A DNA stretch of 64,000 bases from Thermopolyspora flexuosa (GCF_006716785.1 NZ_VFPQ01000001.1:1984001-2048000); one strand, 5' to 3'. Positions 1-8,681 are shown, numbered from the stretch's first letter. Notes: generated by a model from the letters alone, not told the origin. Translations and numbers: made by a program.

Positions 1-957
1 CTCATCAACGGCACCGAGGGCATGCTCGGCATGCTCGTGCTCGCCTGCCACGACCTTTCCCGGCTGCTCACCGCCGCGGACATCGCCGCCGCGATGACCG
101 TGGAGGCGCTGCTCGGCACCGACCGGGCCTTCGCCGCCGACCTGCAGGCGCTGCGGCCGCACCCCGGCCAGGCGGCCTCCGCCGCGAACCTGCGCGCCCT
201 GCTCGCCGACTCGGCGATCATGGCCTCGCACCGGGACGGCTCGTGCACCCGCGTCCAGGACGCCTACTCGCTGCGCTGCGCCCCGCAGGTCGCCGGGGCC
301 GCCCGGGACACCCTCGAGCACGCCCGCACGGTCGCCGCCCGCGAGCTCGCCGCCGCGATCGACAACCCGGTCGTGCTCCCCGACGGCCGGGTCGAGTCGA
401 ACGGCAACTTCCACGGCGCCCCGGTCGGCTACGTGCTCGACTTCCTCGCCATCGCGGTCGCCGACCTCGCCGCGATCTCCGAGCGCCGCACCGACCGCAT
501 GCTCGACGTCGCCCGCTCCCACGGCCTGCCCGCGTTCCTCGCCGACGACCCCGGGGTCGACTCCGGGCACATGATCGCCCAGTACACGCAGGCGGGGATC
601 GTCGCCGAGCTGCGGCGGCTCGCCGTACCGGCGTCGGCCGACTCGATCCCCAGCTCGGCGATGCAGGAGGACCACGTCTCCATGGGCTGGGCGGCCGCCC
701 GCAAGCTGCGCCGCGCGATCGACGGCCTGACCCGGGTGCTCGCCATCGAGATCCTCACCGCGGCCCGCGCCCTCGACCTGCGCCACCCGCTCACCCCGGC
801 GCCCGGCACCGGCGCGGTGGCCGCCGCGATCCGCGAGGCCGTACCCGGGCCCGGGCCCGACCGGTTCCTCGCCCCGGAGATCGAGCACGTGGTCCGCATG
901 GTCGCCGACGGTACGCTGATCCGCGCCGCCGAGTCGGCGGTCGGCCCGCTGCGCTGA
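1..957 (+). CDS. hutH: Histidine ammonia-lyase, C-terminal part (5' end outside window)
   Basis: This is the C-terminal ~318 residues of an aromatic amino acid lyase that deaminates L-histidine to urocanate, the first step of histidine degradation. The reading frame is open from base 1 (Leu-Ile-Asn-Gly-Thr-Glu-Gly), so the protein starts upstream and the Ala-Ser-Gly stretch that forms the MIO cofactor lies outside the window. Visible family features are the NGTEGM segment, a VQDAYSLRCAPQ stretch, DNPVV followed by SNGNFHGAP, and a QEDHVSMG motif near the end. These fit HutH better than phenylalanine lyase. The terminal helices are intact, so nothing suggests truncation at the 3' end. A stem-loop follows five bases after the stop. 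The next gene starts 133 bp downstream with its own ribosome binding site and is probably a separate unit. Confidence 0.93.
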   Translation, partial: LINGTEGMLGMLVLACHDLSRLLTAADIAAAMTVEALLGTDRAFAADLQALRPHPGQAASAANLRALLADSAIMASHRDGSCTRVQDAYSLRCAPQVAGAARDTLEHARTVAARELAAAIDNPVVLPDGRVESNGNFHGAPVGYVLDFLAIAVADLAAISERRTDRMLDVARSHGLPAFLADDPGVDSGHMIAQYTQAGIVAELRRLAVPASADSIPSSAMQEDHVSMGWAAARKLRRAIDGLTRVLAIEILTAARALDLRHPLTPAPGTGAVAAAIREAVPGPGPDRFLAPEIEHVVRMVADGTLIRAAESAVGPLR

Positions 958-961
958 GACC

Positions 962-986
962 GCCCGGACCGCGTGCCGGTCCGGGC
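962..986 (+). terminator. Stem-loop after hutH
   Basis: A perfect 10-bp stem (GCCCGGACCG / CGGTCCGGGC) around a 5-nt loop begins five bases after the hutH stop. There is no U-tract, which is common for actinobacterial terminators. Confidence 0.6.
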
Positions 987-1090
987 CGCCCCGGCGGCGC
1001 GGGCATAACCTGGGGACGCGATCGAGACGGGGGTACGGCCGCGCCGCCCCGGTCTGGTGTGGGCAACCTCGTACAGGAAGGCGACGACTG

Positions 1091-1954
1091 GTGACAGCAA
1101 CGGTTCCCATCTGGATGAACGAGGAGCTGGTGGACCCGGCCGAGGCGACCGTGCCGGTCTTCGACCACGGCCTCCTCGTCGGCGACGGCGTGTTCGAGAC
1201 CGTCAAGAGCGTGCGCGGCGAGCCGTTCGCGCTCACCCGTCACCTGGAGCGGCTGGTGCGGTCCGCCCGCGCCATCGACCTGCCCGAGCCCGACACCGAC
1301 GCGATCGCCGAGGGGGTGCGGGCCTGCCTCGCCGCGGCCCCGCGGTGGGAGCTCGGCCGCATCCGCATCACCTACACGAGCGGCACCGGACCGCTCGGCT
1401 CGGACCGCGGCCCCGGCCCCGGCAACCTCATCGTGATCGTCTCCGAGCTGCCGCCGCTGCCCAAGGTCGCCGACGTGGCCGTGGCGCCGTGGCCGCGCAA
1501 CGAGCGCGGCGCGCTCGCCGGGGTGAAGAGCACCTCCTACGGCGAGAACGCCCGCGCCCTCGCGTACGCCAAGTCCCGCGGGTACGGCGAGGCGATCTTC
1601 GGCAACCTCGCCGGCAACCTGTGCGAGGGCACCGGCAGCAACGTGTTCGTCGTCCTCGGCGGGCGGGTGGTCACCCCGCCGCTGTCGGCGGGCTGCCTGG
1701 CCGGGGTGACCCGGTCGCTGGTGCTGGAGTGGTTCGGCGGCGAGGAGGCCGACGTGCCGCTGTCCGCGCTGTACGAGGCCGAGGAGGCGTTCCTCACCTC
1801 GACCACCCGCGACGTGCAGCCGATCCGGCTCGTCGACGCCACCGCCGACCCCGGCCGCGGGGCGAAGGTGGAGCTGCCCGCCGCCCCGGGCCCGGTCACC
1901 GCGAAGGCGATGGAGGTCTTCGCCCGGCGCGCCGCGGCGGACCTCGACCCCTGA
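1091..1954 (+). CDS. Class IV PLP-dependent aminotransferase / aminodeoxychorismate lyase-like protein
   Basis: A 287-residue fold-type IV PLP enzyme, the family of branched-chain aminotransferases, D-amino acid aminotransferases and 4-amino-4-deoxychorismate lyase (PabC). The family core is present: FDHGLLVGDGVFET near residues 24-37, the Schiff-base lysine in GVKSTSY (K146), CEGTGSNVF near 178-186 (E179 beside the cofactor), and a C-terminal TSTTRDVQP segment. The 287-residue length suits either PabC or a short aminotransferase, and substrate cannot be decided from sequence. The GTG start is preceded by AGGAAGG about ten bases upstream. The gene stands alone between two stem-loops and is convergent with the LVIVD lipoprotein gene. 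Confidence 0.85.
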   Translation: MTATVPIWMNEELVDPAEATVPVFDHGLLVGDGVFETVKSVRGEPFALTRHLERLVRSARAIDLPEPDTDAIAEGVRACLAAAPRWELGRIRITYTSGTGPLGSDRGPGPGNLIVIVSELPPLPKVADVAVAPWPRNERGALAGVKSTSYGENARALAYAKSRGYGEAIFGNLAGNLCEGTGSNVFVVLGGRVVTPPLSAGCLAGVTRSLVLEWFGGEEADVPLSALYEAEEAFLTSTTRDVQPIRLVDATADPGRGAKVELPAAPGPVTAKAMEVFARRAAADLDP

Positions 1955-1962
1955 GCACACGC

Positions 1963-1992
1963 GGGCGGCGCCACCGTGTGATGGCGCCGCCC
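1963..1992 (+). terminator. Terminator of the class IV PLP enzyme gene
   Basis: A perfect 11-bp stem (GGGCGGCGCCA / TGGCGCCGCCC) with an 8-nt loop, nine bases past the stop codon. Confidence 0.65.
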
Positions 1993-2011
1993 GAGGCCGG
2001 CGGTTCCGCCG

Positions 2012-2037
2012 CCGGACCGCCGCCGCGGGCGGTCCGG
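2012..2037 (-). terminator. Terminator of the LVIVD lipoprotein gene
   Basis: A perfect 10-bp stem (CCGGACCGCC / GGCGGTCCGG) with a 6-nt loop, seven bases beyond the stop of the convergent reverse-strand gene. Confidence 0.6.
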
Positions 2038-2044
2038 CCCGTGG

Positions 2045-3538
2045 TCAGCTCGCCGGGTAGGACGTCTGGGTCTGCGGGTTGAACTCGGTGAGCCTGACGT
2101 TCTTCGCCGGGTCGGTGAGCGGGTCGTTGATCTCGATCACGTCGAGACCCTTGGTGATGTCGCTCGAGTAGATGTAGCCGTTGTAGTAGTAGGCCGACCA
2201 GGAGCCGCCGAGGTCGCCCTCGGACGCCGGGATCGGGCCGCGCTCGAAGTAGCCGATCTCCTTGGGGTTGGCCGCGTCGGTGAAGTCGATCACGGACACG
2301 CCGCCCTGGTACCAGGCCTGCACCAGGATGGTCCTGCCCGGCACCGGGATCAGCGAGCCGTTGTGCGACACGCAGTTCTCGCGCGGCGTCTGCTCCCGCG
2401 GGATCTTGAAGAAGCCGCGCCGTACCAGCCTGCGGTCCTCGGTGATCTCGTAGATCGCGTTCGCGCCGCGGGTCGGGCCGGTCCTGCGGTCGCAGGTGGG
2501 CGCGATTCCGCCGCCGAGCTCGTCGCCGAAGATGACGTGGCGGGCGTCGTTGTCGAAGATCGCCCAGTGCCAGATGGAGAAGTTCTCGGTGTCGGTGACC
2601 TCCTGCAGCACCTTCGGCCGGACCGGGTCGGAGATGTCCATGAGGATGCCGTTGCCGAGGCAGGCGCCCGCGGCGAGGTCCTTCTCCGGGTAGACCGTGA
2701 TGTCGTGGCAGCCGGAGGTCTCGACGGTCTCCCCGCCGCCCTCGCCCTCGGCGAGCCCGCCGTCCGGGAAGAGCACCGGCTGGGCGACCACCTTCGCCTT
2801 CTCCGGGGCGTCCAGCGGCACCTCGACGATCGCGATGCTGTCGTGCGGCGGCTTGCAGTTCGCCGCCTCCGGCATCGGGCCGTACGAGGAGACGTACAGG
2901 TAGACCTTGTCCTTGTCGTCACCCTTGCCCGGGACGAGCGTGTGGGTGTGCGAGCCGCACTTGGTGGCGACCGACTTGACGTACTTAGGGTTCGCCTTGT
3001 CGCTGATGTCGAAGATCCTGATGCCCTCCCAGCCGTTGACGACGTCGCCGGGACGGCTCTCGCACGAGTCGTCGGCGCGCGGGTCGTCGACCGAGAGGAA
3101 CAGCAGGTTCCCGGTGACCGAGATGTCGTTCTGGCCGCCCGGGCAGAGCACCCGGGAGACCACCTTCGGCCGGGTGGGGTCGCTGACGTCGTGGATCGTG
3201 AACCCCTCGTAGTTGCCGGTGAAGACGTAGTCACCCTGGAAGGCGAGGTCGGTGCCCCACGCCTGCCGCAGGTTGAACGGCGCCCCCAGCGGCACGTTCG
3301 CCACGAGCCGCATGTTCGCGCTGTGGCCGATCTGACTCGTTCCAAGGGCGGTGCCGGAGAGGCCCACCCCGGAACCCGAAGCGGAGGCCTCGGGCGTCGC
3401 GGCCGCGCTCGTCCGCCCGCCGTCGGTCACGCTCGGCTGCGCCGAGGGCTCGGGGCCGGCCGTCCCGCCCCCGCAGCCCGCCAGGGCCACCATCCCCACG
3501 CTCAGCAGCGCCGCCGCGCCGGTCCGCCATCTTCTCAA
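2045..3538 (-). CDS. LVIVD-repeat lipoprotein (beta-propeller-like)
   Basis: A predicted cell-surface lipoprotein of about 497 residues. The TTG at 3538 is chosen because it is preceded by a purine-rich AGGGGG and gives an N-terminus MRRWRTG, a hydrophobic stretch and the lipobox LAGC with Cys22. Upstream in-frame starts lack a signal sequence. After a Ser/Thr/Pro-rich linker the protein carries repeated segments of the type EGFTIHDVSDPTRPKVV, GIRIFDISDKANPKYV and VSVIDFTDAANPKEI, the hallmark of LVIVD repeats thought to form a beta-propeller. Conserved paired cysteines (CPGGQND, CESRPGD, CGSHTHT, CHDITVYP) may make disulfides. The biochemical role of the family is unknown. The gene is divergent from the DUF305 lipoprotein gene with only 34 bp between starts, suggesting overlapping promoters and possible co-function at the cell surface. 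Confidence 0.85.
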   Translation of the reverse strand: MRRWRTGAAALLSVGMVALAGCGGGTAGPEPSAQPSVTDGGRTSAAATPEASASGSGVGLSGTALGTSQIGHSANMRLVANVPLGAPFNLRQAWGTDLAFQGDYVFTGNYEGFTIHDVSDPTRPKVVSRVLCPGGQNDISVTGNLLFLSVDDPRADDSCESRPGDVVNGWEGIRIFDISDKANPKYVKSVATKCGSHTHTLVPGKGDDKDKVYLYVSSYGPMPEAANCKPPHDSIAIVEVPLDAPEKAKVVAQPVLFPDGGLAEGEGGGETVETSGCHDITVYPEKDLAAGACLGNGILMDISDPVRPKVLQEVTDTENFSIWHWAIFDNDARHVIFGDELGGGIAPTCDRRTGPTRGANAIYEITEDRRLVRRGFFKIPREQTPRENCVSHNGSLIPVPGRTILVQAWYQGGVSVIDFTDAANPKEIGYFERGPIPASEGDLGGSWSAYYYNGYIYSSDITKGLDVIEINDPLTDPAKNVRLTEFNPQTQTSYPAS

Positions 3539-3572
3539 CGAGACCCCCTGTCCCTCGGCAACATGCCCCAGT

Positions 3573-4250
3573 ATGGAAGCTATGTCGGCTTGGCGAGCGG
3601 TGGGCGGGATTTTCGTAACGATGACCGTGCTCTTGGGAACGCCCGGCTGCACCGGCGACCCGGAACCGGACCGCGGACACCGCGTGGCGGGCACCGACGC
3701 GCCCGTCGTCGTCCCCGGGCGGCCCGGGGAGGCCGGCCGTACCGCGCGGCCGGGGGAGACCCTCGGCCCCGGTGAGTCGCACCCGTCGGCCGCCGACGTC
3801 GTCTTCGCCGAGGGCATGATCCCCCACCACCGCCAGGCCCTCGAGATGTCCGGTCTCGCCCCCGAGCGGGCCGCGGACGCCGCCGTGAAGGCCCTGGCGG
3901 CCCGGATCGCGGCCGCCCAGGAGCCGGAGGTACGGGTGATGTCGTCGTGGCTACGCGCCCTCGGCCGCGAGGTCCCCACCGGTCACGCGCACGGCACCGC
4001 GTCCCCCGGGGCGTACGGCATGGCCACGCCCGAGCAGCTCAACCGGCTGCGCCGGGCGCGCGGCCGGGAGTTCGACGAGCTCTTCCTCCGCCTGATGATC
4101 ACCCATCACGAGGGGGCGGTGCGCATGTCCGCCGAGGAGCTGCGCGCGGGCACCGACCGCACGATGCTGTCGATGGCGCAGGACATCCTGGACGGCCAGC
4201 GCATCGAGATCAACCGCATGCGCGCCCTGCTGGCCACGATCACCGGCTAG
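3573..4250 (+). CDS. DUF305-family lipoprotein
   Basis: A small exported protein of the DUF305 family, ferritin-like four-helix proteins often found with copper handling and surface proteins. A signal peptide (MSAWRAVGGIFVTMTVLLG followed by TPGC) gives a lipobox cysteine, and a Pro/Gly linker follows. Two family repeats are visible: FAEGMIPHHRQALEMS in the N-terminal half and FLRLMITHHEGAVRMS in the C-terminal half, each with the paired-His metal-type motif. The start is ambiguous: ATG at 3573, or ATG at 3582, which lies too close to its GGAAG. Neither has a good ribosome binding site. It is divergent from the LVIVD lipoprotein gene 34 bp away. The assignment is firm but the biochemical function is not. 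Confidence 0.85.
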   Translation: MEAMSAWRAVGGIFVTMTVLLGTPGCTGDPEPDRGHRVAGTDAPVVVPGRPGEAGRTARPGETLGPGESHPSAADVVFAEGMIPHHRQALEMSGLAPERAADAAVKALAARIAAAQEPEVRVMSSWLRALGREVPTGHAHGTASPGAYGMATPEQLNRLRRARGREFDELFLRLMITHHEGAVRMSAEELRAGTDRTMLSMAQDILDGQRIEINRMRALLATITG

Positions 4251-4295
4251 CCACGGGAGGTGCGTCCCAAAGGCCGCTGCAGGGCCGTACAAGCG

Positions 4296-4324
4296 CGCAC
4301 CGGACCCGTTCGGGACCCGGTGCG
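4296..4324. terminator. Bidirectional terminator between DUF305 and ssgB-like genes
   Basis: CGCACCGG and CCGGTGCG pair across a 13-nt loop between two convergent genes (stops at 4250 and 4347). Confidence 0.5.
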
Positions 4325-4346
4325 ACTGATCGTCTGGAGGTCGGGG

Positions 4347-4763
4347 TCAGGAGCTCCAGAGCATGTTGGAGAGCTCCGCGTCGAGGTCCATGAAGCTCGA
4401 CTCCCGTCCCGCCGGAACGATCTCGTAGGTGCGGTGCAGGAACTCGGTGAGCGGAGCCAGCGGCACCTCGAACAGCGCCTGCCCGAACGGCGAGGTCAGG
4501 CTGATGTTGAGCGTGCGCTCCCCGTCGGAGCGGGCCGGCCACACCTGCACGTCCCCGTCCCCGACGCGTCGCACGATCCCCACCGTCAGCAGCTCGCGCG
4601 CGAAGATCCACTCGACCGGCTCGTCGTTGCCCACGTGGAAGGCCATGCGGATGGCGTACGGGTCCGCCGCGGTGTAGCTCAACCCGGCGAGCAGGGGCAC
4701 CGTGGCACGGTCGGGGACCACAAGCCGAAGGACCAGCTCGGCGGAGACGGTGGTGCTGTTCAT
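4347..4763 (-). CDS. ssgB: SsgA-like sporulation/cell-division protein, SsgB type
   Basis: A 138-residue member of the SsgA-like protein family, found in sporulating actinomycetes. In Streptomyces, SsgB helps position FtsZ at sporulation septa. Recognisable features are MNSTTVSAELVLRLVV at the N-terminus, DPYAIRMAFHVG, VEWIFARELL, GDVQVWPARSDGE, and a C-terminal LDAELSNML. Length and N-terminus match SsgB better than the longer SsgA and SsgC-G paralogues. The ATG at 4763 is chosen because similarity begins there and the upstream frame has no family sequence. The gene stands alone. The presence of an SsgB orthologue supports an organism that makes spores or sporangia. Which paralogue group it belongs to is inference. 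Confidence 0.88.
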   Translation of the reverse strand: MNSTTVSAELVLRLVVPDRATVPLLAGLSYTAADPYAIRMAFHVGNDEPVEWIFARELLTVGIVRRVGDGDVQVWPARSDGERTLNISLTSPFGQALFEVPLAPLTEFLHRTYEIVPAGRESSFMDLDAELSNMLWSS

Positions 4764-5250
4764 CGTCAGCCAAACCTTTTCGTCGTCGGGTCCCCAGGGT
4801 AGGGGCTTGCTGTGCTCCAACGGACCTCGTCCAGAGCCCATGACATGAGAACGAAGACACCTCCAGGAAGGATTCCGCTCGAGACCCCTTGTGTAACGCT
4901 CCTCACAGCGCGACACATAGGGTTCTACCTGCGCAAACATGGACAGATCGCCCCGAGTTTGCCCAGCCTTTGCGTGTCCTGTCGCCCCTCCTCGTCGAGG
5001 TGTCGCGTTCCGTGGTCCCGGCCACGCGTTCCGGTCGAGTATGGAGTATGACGATGCTAAGCCACCAGAGCCCTCCACAGTGGCTCTCCTGGCAAGCTTT
5101 CCTCCCCGCGTCGCGGATCTTTCCCCGGCCGGCCGCCACCCCCGCCCTCCGACGGCCGCCGATCGCACACTCACCCCGGATTCGTTTCGCAACCACCCCC
5201 CAGAGTGCGGTATGGTTTTAGCCGTCGGCACCGCACGGAGCCGATCACCA
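4764..5250. other. Intergenic region upstream of ssgB-like gene and tRNA-Val
   Basis: About 490 bases without a convincing gene. It must carry the reverse-strand promoter for the ssgB-like gene and the forward promoter for the tRNA. A TATGGT hexamer at 5211-5216 lies 34 bases before the tRNA and is a plausible -10 element. Confidence 0.5.
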
Positions 5251-5325
5251 GGGCGATTAGCTCAGCGGGAGAGCGCTTCGTTCACACCGAAGAGGTCACT
5301 GGTTCGATCCCAGTATCGCCCACCA
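5251..5325 (+). tRNA. tRNA-Val (CAC)
   Basis: A 75-nt cloverleaf. The acceptor arms GGGCGAT / ATCGCCC pair perfectly and the CCA end is encoded. The D-loop contains AGCTCAGCGGGAGAGC. The anticodon stem CTTCG/CGAAG closes the 7-nt loop TTCACAC, giving anticodon CAC, which reads GTG (valine). The T arm CACTGGTTCGATCCCAGT carries the conserved TTCGA. It is a single-copy tRNA unit followed by a strong hairpin terminator. Confidence 0.97.
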
Positions 5326-5340
5326 CTCAGCCCAGTTCAG

Positions 5341-5374
5341 AGGCCGGTCCGCAGTCAGGCGGATCGGCCTTCTT
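5341..5374 (+). terminator. Terminator of tRNA-Val
   Basis: A 12-bp stem (AGGCCGGTCCGC / GCGGATCGGCCT, one G-U pair) around a 6-nt loop, followed by a short T-rich tail (TCTT), 15 bases past the tRNA. Confidence 0.8.
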
Positions 5375-6072
5375 GATCATCTGACCCCGATCTGACCCCG
5401 GGACGAGACGTCCGGCATCCGAGGTCACAGAGCGGCCGCTCATGGCACCCAAGGACGGCCGACGAGCCAGGTCCGTCTGTTCAACCGGCGTCGGCTTGGC
5501 GAGGGTCGTCACAGATGTCGAAGGCGCGAGGCTCGCACGGCGAGTGGAGGGCCCGCCACCGCCCTGTACTGCCCGGGGATCAGGTGGGGTGGCGCGTCAG
5601 AGGCGAACCGGGTGCTGGTGAACCTTCGCGCCGCCGCCACGGCGAGCTACGGCAGGCCGACCTCGCCCGTGTCTTTCCCATAGCGCCAGGCGATACTCCA
5701 GCCACGCTCTGGGGGCGTCGGCGGCTCTCTGCCGCCGGCCACGCGGATCCCGGGCCCTGGGCTGCCATCGCGGAGGGGAACGCGCCCATCACAGCGGCCA
5801 GACCGGTCACGGCATCGGCAGGTGCCACCCGCCTTGTCCTCGTTGCAGCTGCCGCTGGAGGTCCACAGATCGTCGACGACGGGGAGGCCGAGGGCCCGCA
5901 GCACCGGCACGGTAGCGGAGGCAGTGAGCCCGTCGCCGGGCGTTCCGCGTACGTCGTGCGGGGTGTGGTGGACGAACCGGCCTGCGACGCGACGGCAGGA
6001 GACGGCGTCTCCTCGGACGGCGTGGCCGGGTTGCCGGTGAACCGCGGGACGTCGCCGGAATCCCGCCGTGCG
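5375..6072. other. Gene-poor region downstream of tRNA-Val
   Basis: About 700 bases with no gene I can support. On the reverse strand, the frame immediately following the stop of the AI-2E-family gene stays open for roughly 140 codons, with a segment reading TPGDGLTASATVPVLRALGL, which might be a gene remnant. I recognise no family and see no good ribosome binding site. The tandem GATCTGACCCC near 5380-5400 is a short direct repeat. No integrase lies beside this tRNA. Confidence 0.4.
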
Positions 6073-7245
6073 CTACGCCCGCGCCGTGCCTTGGCCCGGC
6101 TCGCTCGGTTTCGGTTTCTCGGAATCCGGGTTCGCCGATGTGGGCTTGGCCGGCTCTGGATTTGCCGGTTCCGGCGCCCGCTCCGGTTCGGCGAGCTGCT
6201 CGCGCAGGTAGCCCCAGACCACGGCGAGCAGTGCGGCGGCCGGTACCGCCAGCAGGCTGCCGACGACGCCCGCCAGGCTGCCGCCCAGCGTGACCGCGAG
6301 CAGGATCACCGCCGCGTGCAGGCCCAGGCCGCGGCTCTGCAGCATGGGCTGGAAGACGTTGCCCTCGAGCTGCTGCACCACCACGATGATGGCCAGCACG
6401 ATGAGCGCGTCGGTCAGGCCGTTGGACACCAGGGTGATGAGGACGGCCACGAATCCGGCGAACAGGGCGCCGATGATCGGCACGAACGCCGCGACGAACG
6501 TCAGCACGGCCAGCGGCAGCACCAGCGGCACGCCGACGATCCACAGCCCCACCCCGATGGCGACGGCGTCCAGCAGGCCGACGAAGGCCTGGGACCGGAC
6601 GAACGCCCCCAGGGTCTCCCAGCTGCGCAGGGCGACGGCCGGCAGGTCCACCGCGAGCCGGCCGGGCAGCTGGCGGGCCAGCCAGGGCAGGAACCGGGGC
6701 CCGTCCTTCAGGAAGAAGAACATCAGGAACAGGGCGAGCACCGTGGTGACCACACCGTTGATCACCGTGCTCACCCCGGAGACGGTGGCGTTGACGATGC
6801 TGCCGACGCTGTCCTGCACGCGGGCCGTCGCCGCGTCGAGCGCCTGGGTGAGCTGGGCGTCGCTGATGTTCAGCGGGGGACCGGCCGCCCACTGCCGCAC
6901 CTTCTGGATGCCGTTGACCACCCCGGCGGTGAGCTCCCCGGCCTGGGAGGCGACCGGTACGGCGACCAGCACCACGATGCCCGCCGCCACCACGAGGAAC
7001 AGCACGGTCACCGCGGACGCGGCCAGGGCCGGGCGCCAGCCGCGCCGCCGCAGGAACCGGGCGGGCGGCCAGGTCAGCGTGGTCAGCAGCAACGCGACGA
7101 TCACCGGCCAGGTGACCGGCCACATCCGGCCCAGCAGCCACAGCACCACGCCGGCCAGCAGCACGACCAGCAGCAGGTCCAGGGAGACGCGGGCCGAGGT
7201 GCGCAGCACGGCCCTGGTCTTCTCGGGGCTCAACCGGGCAGGCAT
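6073..7245 (-). CDS. AI-2E family transporter (TqsA/PerM-type permease)
   Basis: A 390-residue polytopic membrane protein of the AI-2E transporter (PerM/UPF0118) family. Members are proposed to export small molecules or to act as Na+(Li+)/H+ antiporters, and the substrate here is unknown. Features include paired N-terminal helices (LLLVVLLAGVVLWLLG and the following segment), a long extracytoplasmic region (about residues 95-160), the family segment FLMFFFLKDGPRFLPW, a PIIGALFAGFVAVLITL stretch, and VVVQQLEGNVFQPMLQSRGLGLH near the C-terminus. The last ~50 residues are a charged Pro/Glu/Lys tail. The ATG at 7245 starts just before the first helix. It is apparently monocistronic, on the same strand as the accessory block upstream. 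Confidence 0.87.
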   Translation of the reverse strand: MPARLSPEKTRAVLRTSARVSLDLLLVVLLAGVVLWLLGRMWPVTWPVIVALLLTTLTWPPARFLRRRGWRPALAASAVTVLFLVVAAGIVVLVAVPVASQAGELTAGVVNGIQKVRQWAAGPPLNISDAQLTQALDAATARVQDSVGSIVNATVSGVSTVINGVVTTVLALFLMFFFLKDGPRFLPWLARQLPGRLAVDLPAVALRSWETLGAFVRSQAFVGLLDAVAIGVGLWIVGVPLVLPLAVLTFVAAFVPIIGALFAGFVAVLITLVSNGLTDALIVLAIIVVVQQLEGNVFQPMLQSRGLGLHAAVILLAVTLGGSLAGVVGSLLAVPAAALLAVVWGYLREQLAEPERAPEPANPEPAKPTSANPDSEKPKPSEPGQGTARA

Positions 7246-7346
7246 GAGATCACTCTAGAACGCGCCGTGTCCTCGGCCGCACGCCGTTTTACGTCCTCGT
7301 CTCCTCGGCGGTCACCGGCGGTCTCCATGCCGGTACGGTGTACCGC

Positions 7347-8681
7347 TCACGAGGTCTCGACCTCCCACACCTTGTGCTCCTGGATCACCGGACGATCCTG
7401 GTCGCGTTCGGTGGTCATCACCGGCACCCAGAGGGTCCGCACGCCTCGCCGGTTGACCAGGCGGAGCTGGGAGCCGCACCCGGGGCAGCGGACGGTGCCG
7501 CGCTCCAGCTCCTCGCGCCGGGCCGGGAAGTAGCCGAAGTAGTCGACCGCCGGCGAGGAGTCCGCCAGGTGCATGTGCCGGAACCAGTCCACCTCCTCGG
7601 GGCGGCGACCGCGCGGCCGGCACCTGGGGCAGGGCACCCGCACCACGTGCCAGTAGTCCTCGCTCATGAACTCCGGATCGTAGAAACCGAGCCGTCGCCG
7701 GGTGATGAGGGCGATCAGCTTGGCCAGGCCTTCCGGCGGAACCTGGGTCTCCGGTGCGGACGTGAGCGGATCGCCGTTGTTGAGCAGCTTGGCCAGGCGA
7801 TCGATCGCCTCGGGTGCGAGTCCCGGGATCGATCGTGCGCGAATGCCGTCCTTGAAGGGGAGGAGCGCGGTGCCGTGCGGGGACGCCACGAACTCCGCCG
7901 TGAGCGGCCCCCAACCGGGCCGATCGTGCTCTGCGCGGGAGATGAGGCGCCGGCCGTTCCACCCGCACCGTGCCAGGGTGAGGAGCAGCTCGGAGGAGGT
8001 CCAGAAGGAGTCGAAGTAGTCGCCGGTCTGGAAGATGATCACGTGGCCTGCGGCGTGCATCTCGTAGCCGAGCCGGGCGACCCCCTCCCACATCTGTTGC
8101 TGGGTGACCACCTCGGTCGGATACGAATACTCGTTCGGTGGCACCATGCGTACGGTCGTCCGGCTTTCCTGCTGGAACATCTCCCGCCACCGCTCCGCCT
8201 CCGCCTGGTGGCTGCCGCGGAAGCTGAGAAAGTATCCGCCCGGCCGGTTCAGCCACCAGTTCGTGGCGAGGTCCGAGCGCTGGGGACGGTACGTCGCCGG
8301 CGTCCCGCGGAGTACCGCGAAGATGTGGCTGTCCAGCCATTCGGCCAGCACGTCGTTGGTCAGCGTGTGGCCGTGGATCGGCGCGCACTGGTGGTGCGCC
8401 AGCACGTTGCGGGGCAGCGGGGTGCGGCTGACGAGCAGGTTCTTCTTGGAGAGCTTGCTCCACATGTTGAAGGCGCGATAAACGTTCTCCGGGCCTTCCA
8501 CCGAGCAATCCCACACCACGAACGTGGAGAACCTCTGGTGGATCATCGCCGTGGCCCGGTTCTCCTTCTCACCGGCGACCACGAGCTGGAGACCGTGGCG
8601 CCGGCAGATGGGGGATAAGAACTTCTCCAGCAGCTCCTGGCTTTGCTCGTTGGGAAGACCGAAGAAGGTCAGCCGTTCCAT
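7347..8681 (-). CDS. TIR-like domain protein with C-terminal zinc ribbons
   Basis: A 444-residue soluble protein of unknown function. Residues ~149-240 look like a TIR domain: an opening GGYFLSFRGS strand (cf. FLSYRGxD in TIR box 1), central helices, and DYFDSFWTSSEL, which matches the S-x-W-x-x-EL pattern carrying the catalytic glutamate of TIR NADases (candidate Glu231). The first 120 residues form a separate alpha/beta region (FVVWDCSVEGPENV) that may be a second divergent Rossmann-like domain. The C-terminus has CPRC (351-354) and CPGC (399-402), consistent with a zinc ribbon. ATG 8681 is preceded by GGTGA. It lies on the same strand as the Nudix, membrane and dynamin-like genes, which hints at an NAD- or nucleotide-linked immune role. 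The TIR call rests on pattern reading only. Confidence 0.5.
   Translation of the reverse strand: MERLTFFGLPNEQSQELLEKFLSPICRRHGLQLVVAGEKENRATAMIHQRFSTFVVWDCSVEGPENVYRAFNMWSKLSKKNLLVSRTPLPRNVLAHHQCAPIHGHTLTNDVLAEWLDSHIFAVLRGTPATYRPQRSDLATNWWLNRPGGYFLSFRGSHQAEAERWREMFQQESRTTVRMVPPNEYSYPTEVVTQQQMWEGVARLGYEMHAAGHVIIFQTGDYFDSFWTSSELLLTLARCGWNGRRLISRAEHDRPGWGPLTAEFVASPHGTALLPFKDGIRARSIPGLAPEAIDRLAKLLNNGDPLTSAPETQVPPEGLAKLIALITRRRLGFYDPEFMSEDYWHVVRVPCPRCRPRGRRPEEVDWFRHMHLADSSPAVDYFGYFPARREELERGTVRCPGCGSQLRLVNRRGVRTLWVPVMTTERDQDRPVIQEHKVWEVETS

Noticed and set aside
243-1094. Long Arg/Pro/Gly-rich open frames overlapping hutH and many other genes on either strand
   Set aside because: They are out-of-frame readings of high-GC genes: low complexity, no ribosome binding sites, and each is covered by a recognisable gene in another frame.
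5251-6072. Possible integrative element at the tRNA-Val 3' end
   Set aside because: No integrase, excisionase or repeat of the tRNA 3' end is visible in the window. The gene-poor stretch after it is not enough evidence.
5515-7533. 672-codon forward frame antisense to the AI-2E-family gene
   Set aside because: It is rich in His/Gln/Gly/Asp as expected for an antisense reading of a membrane protein, and the reverse strand has clear family features.
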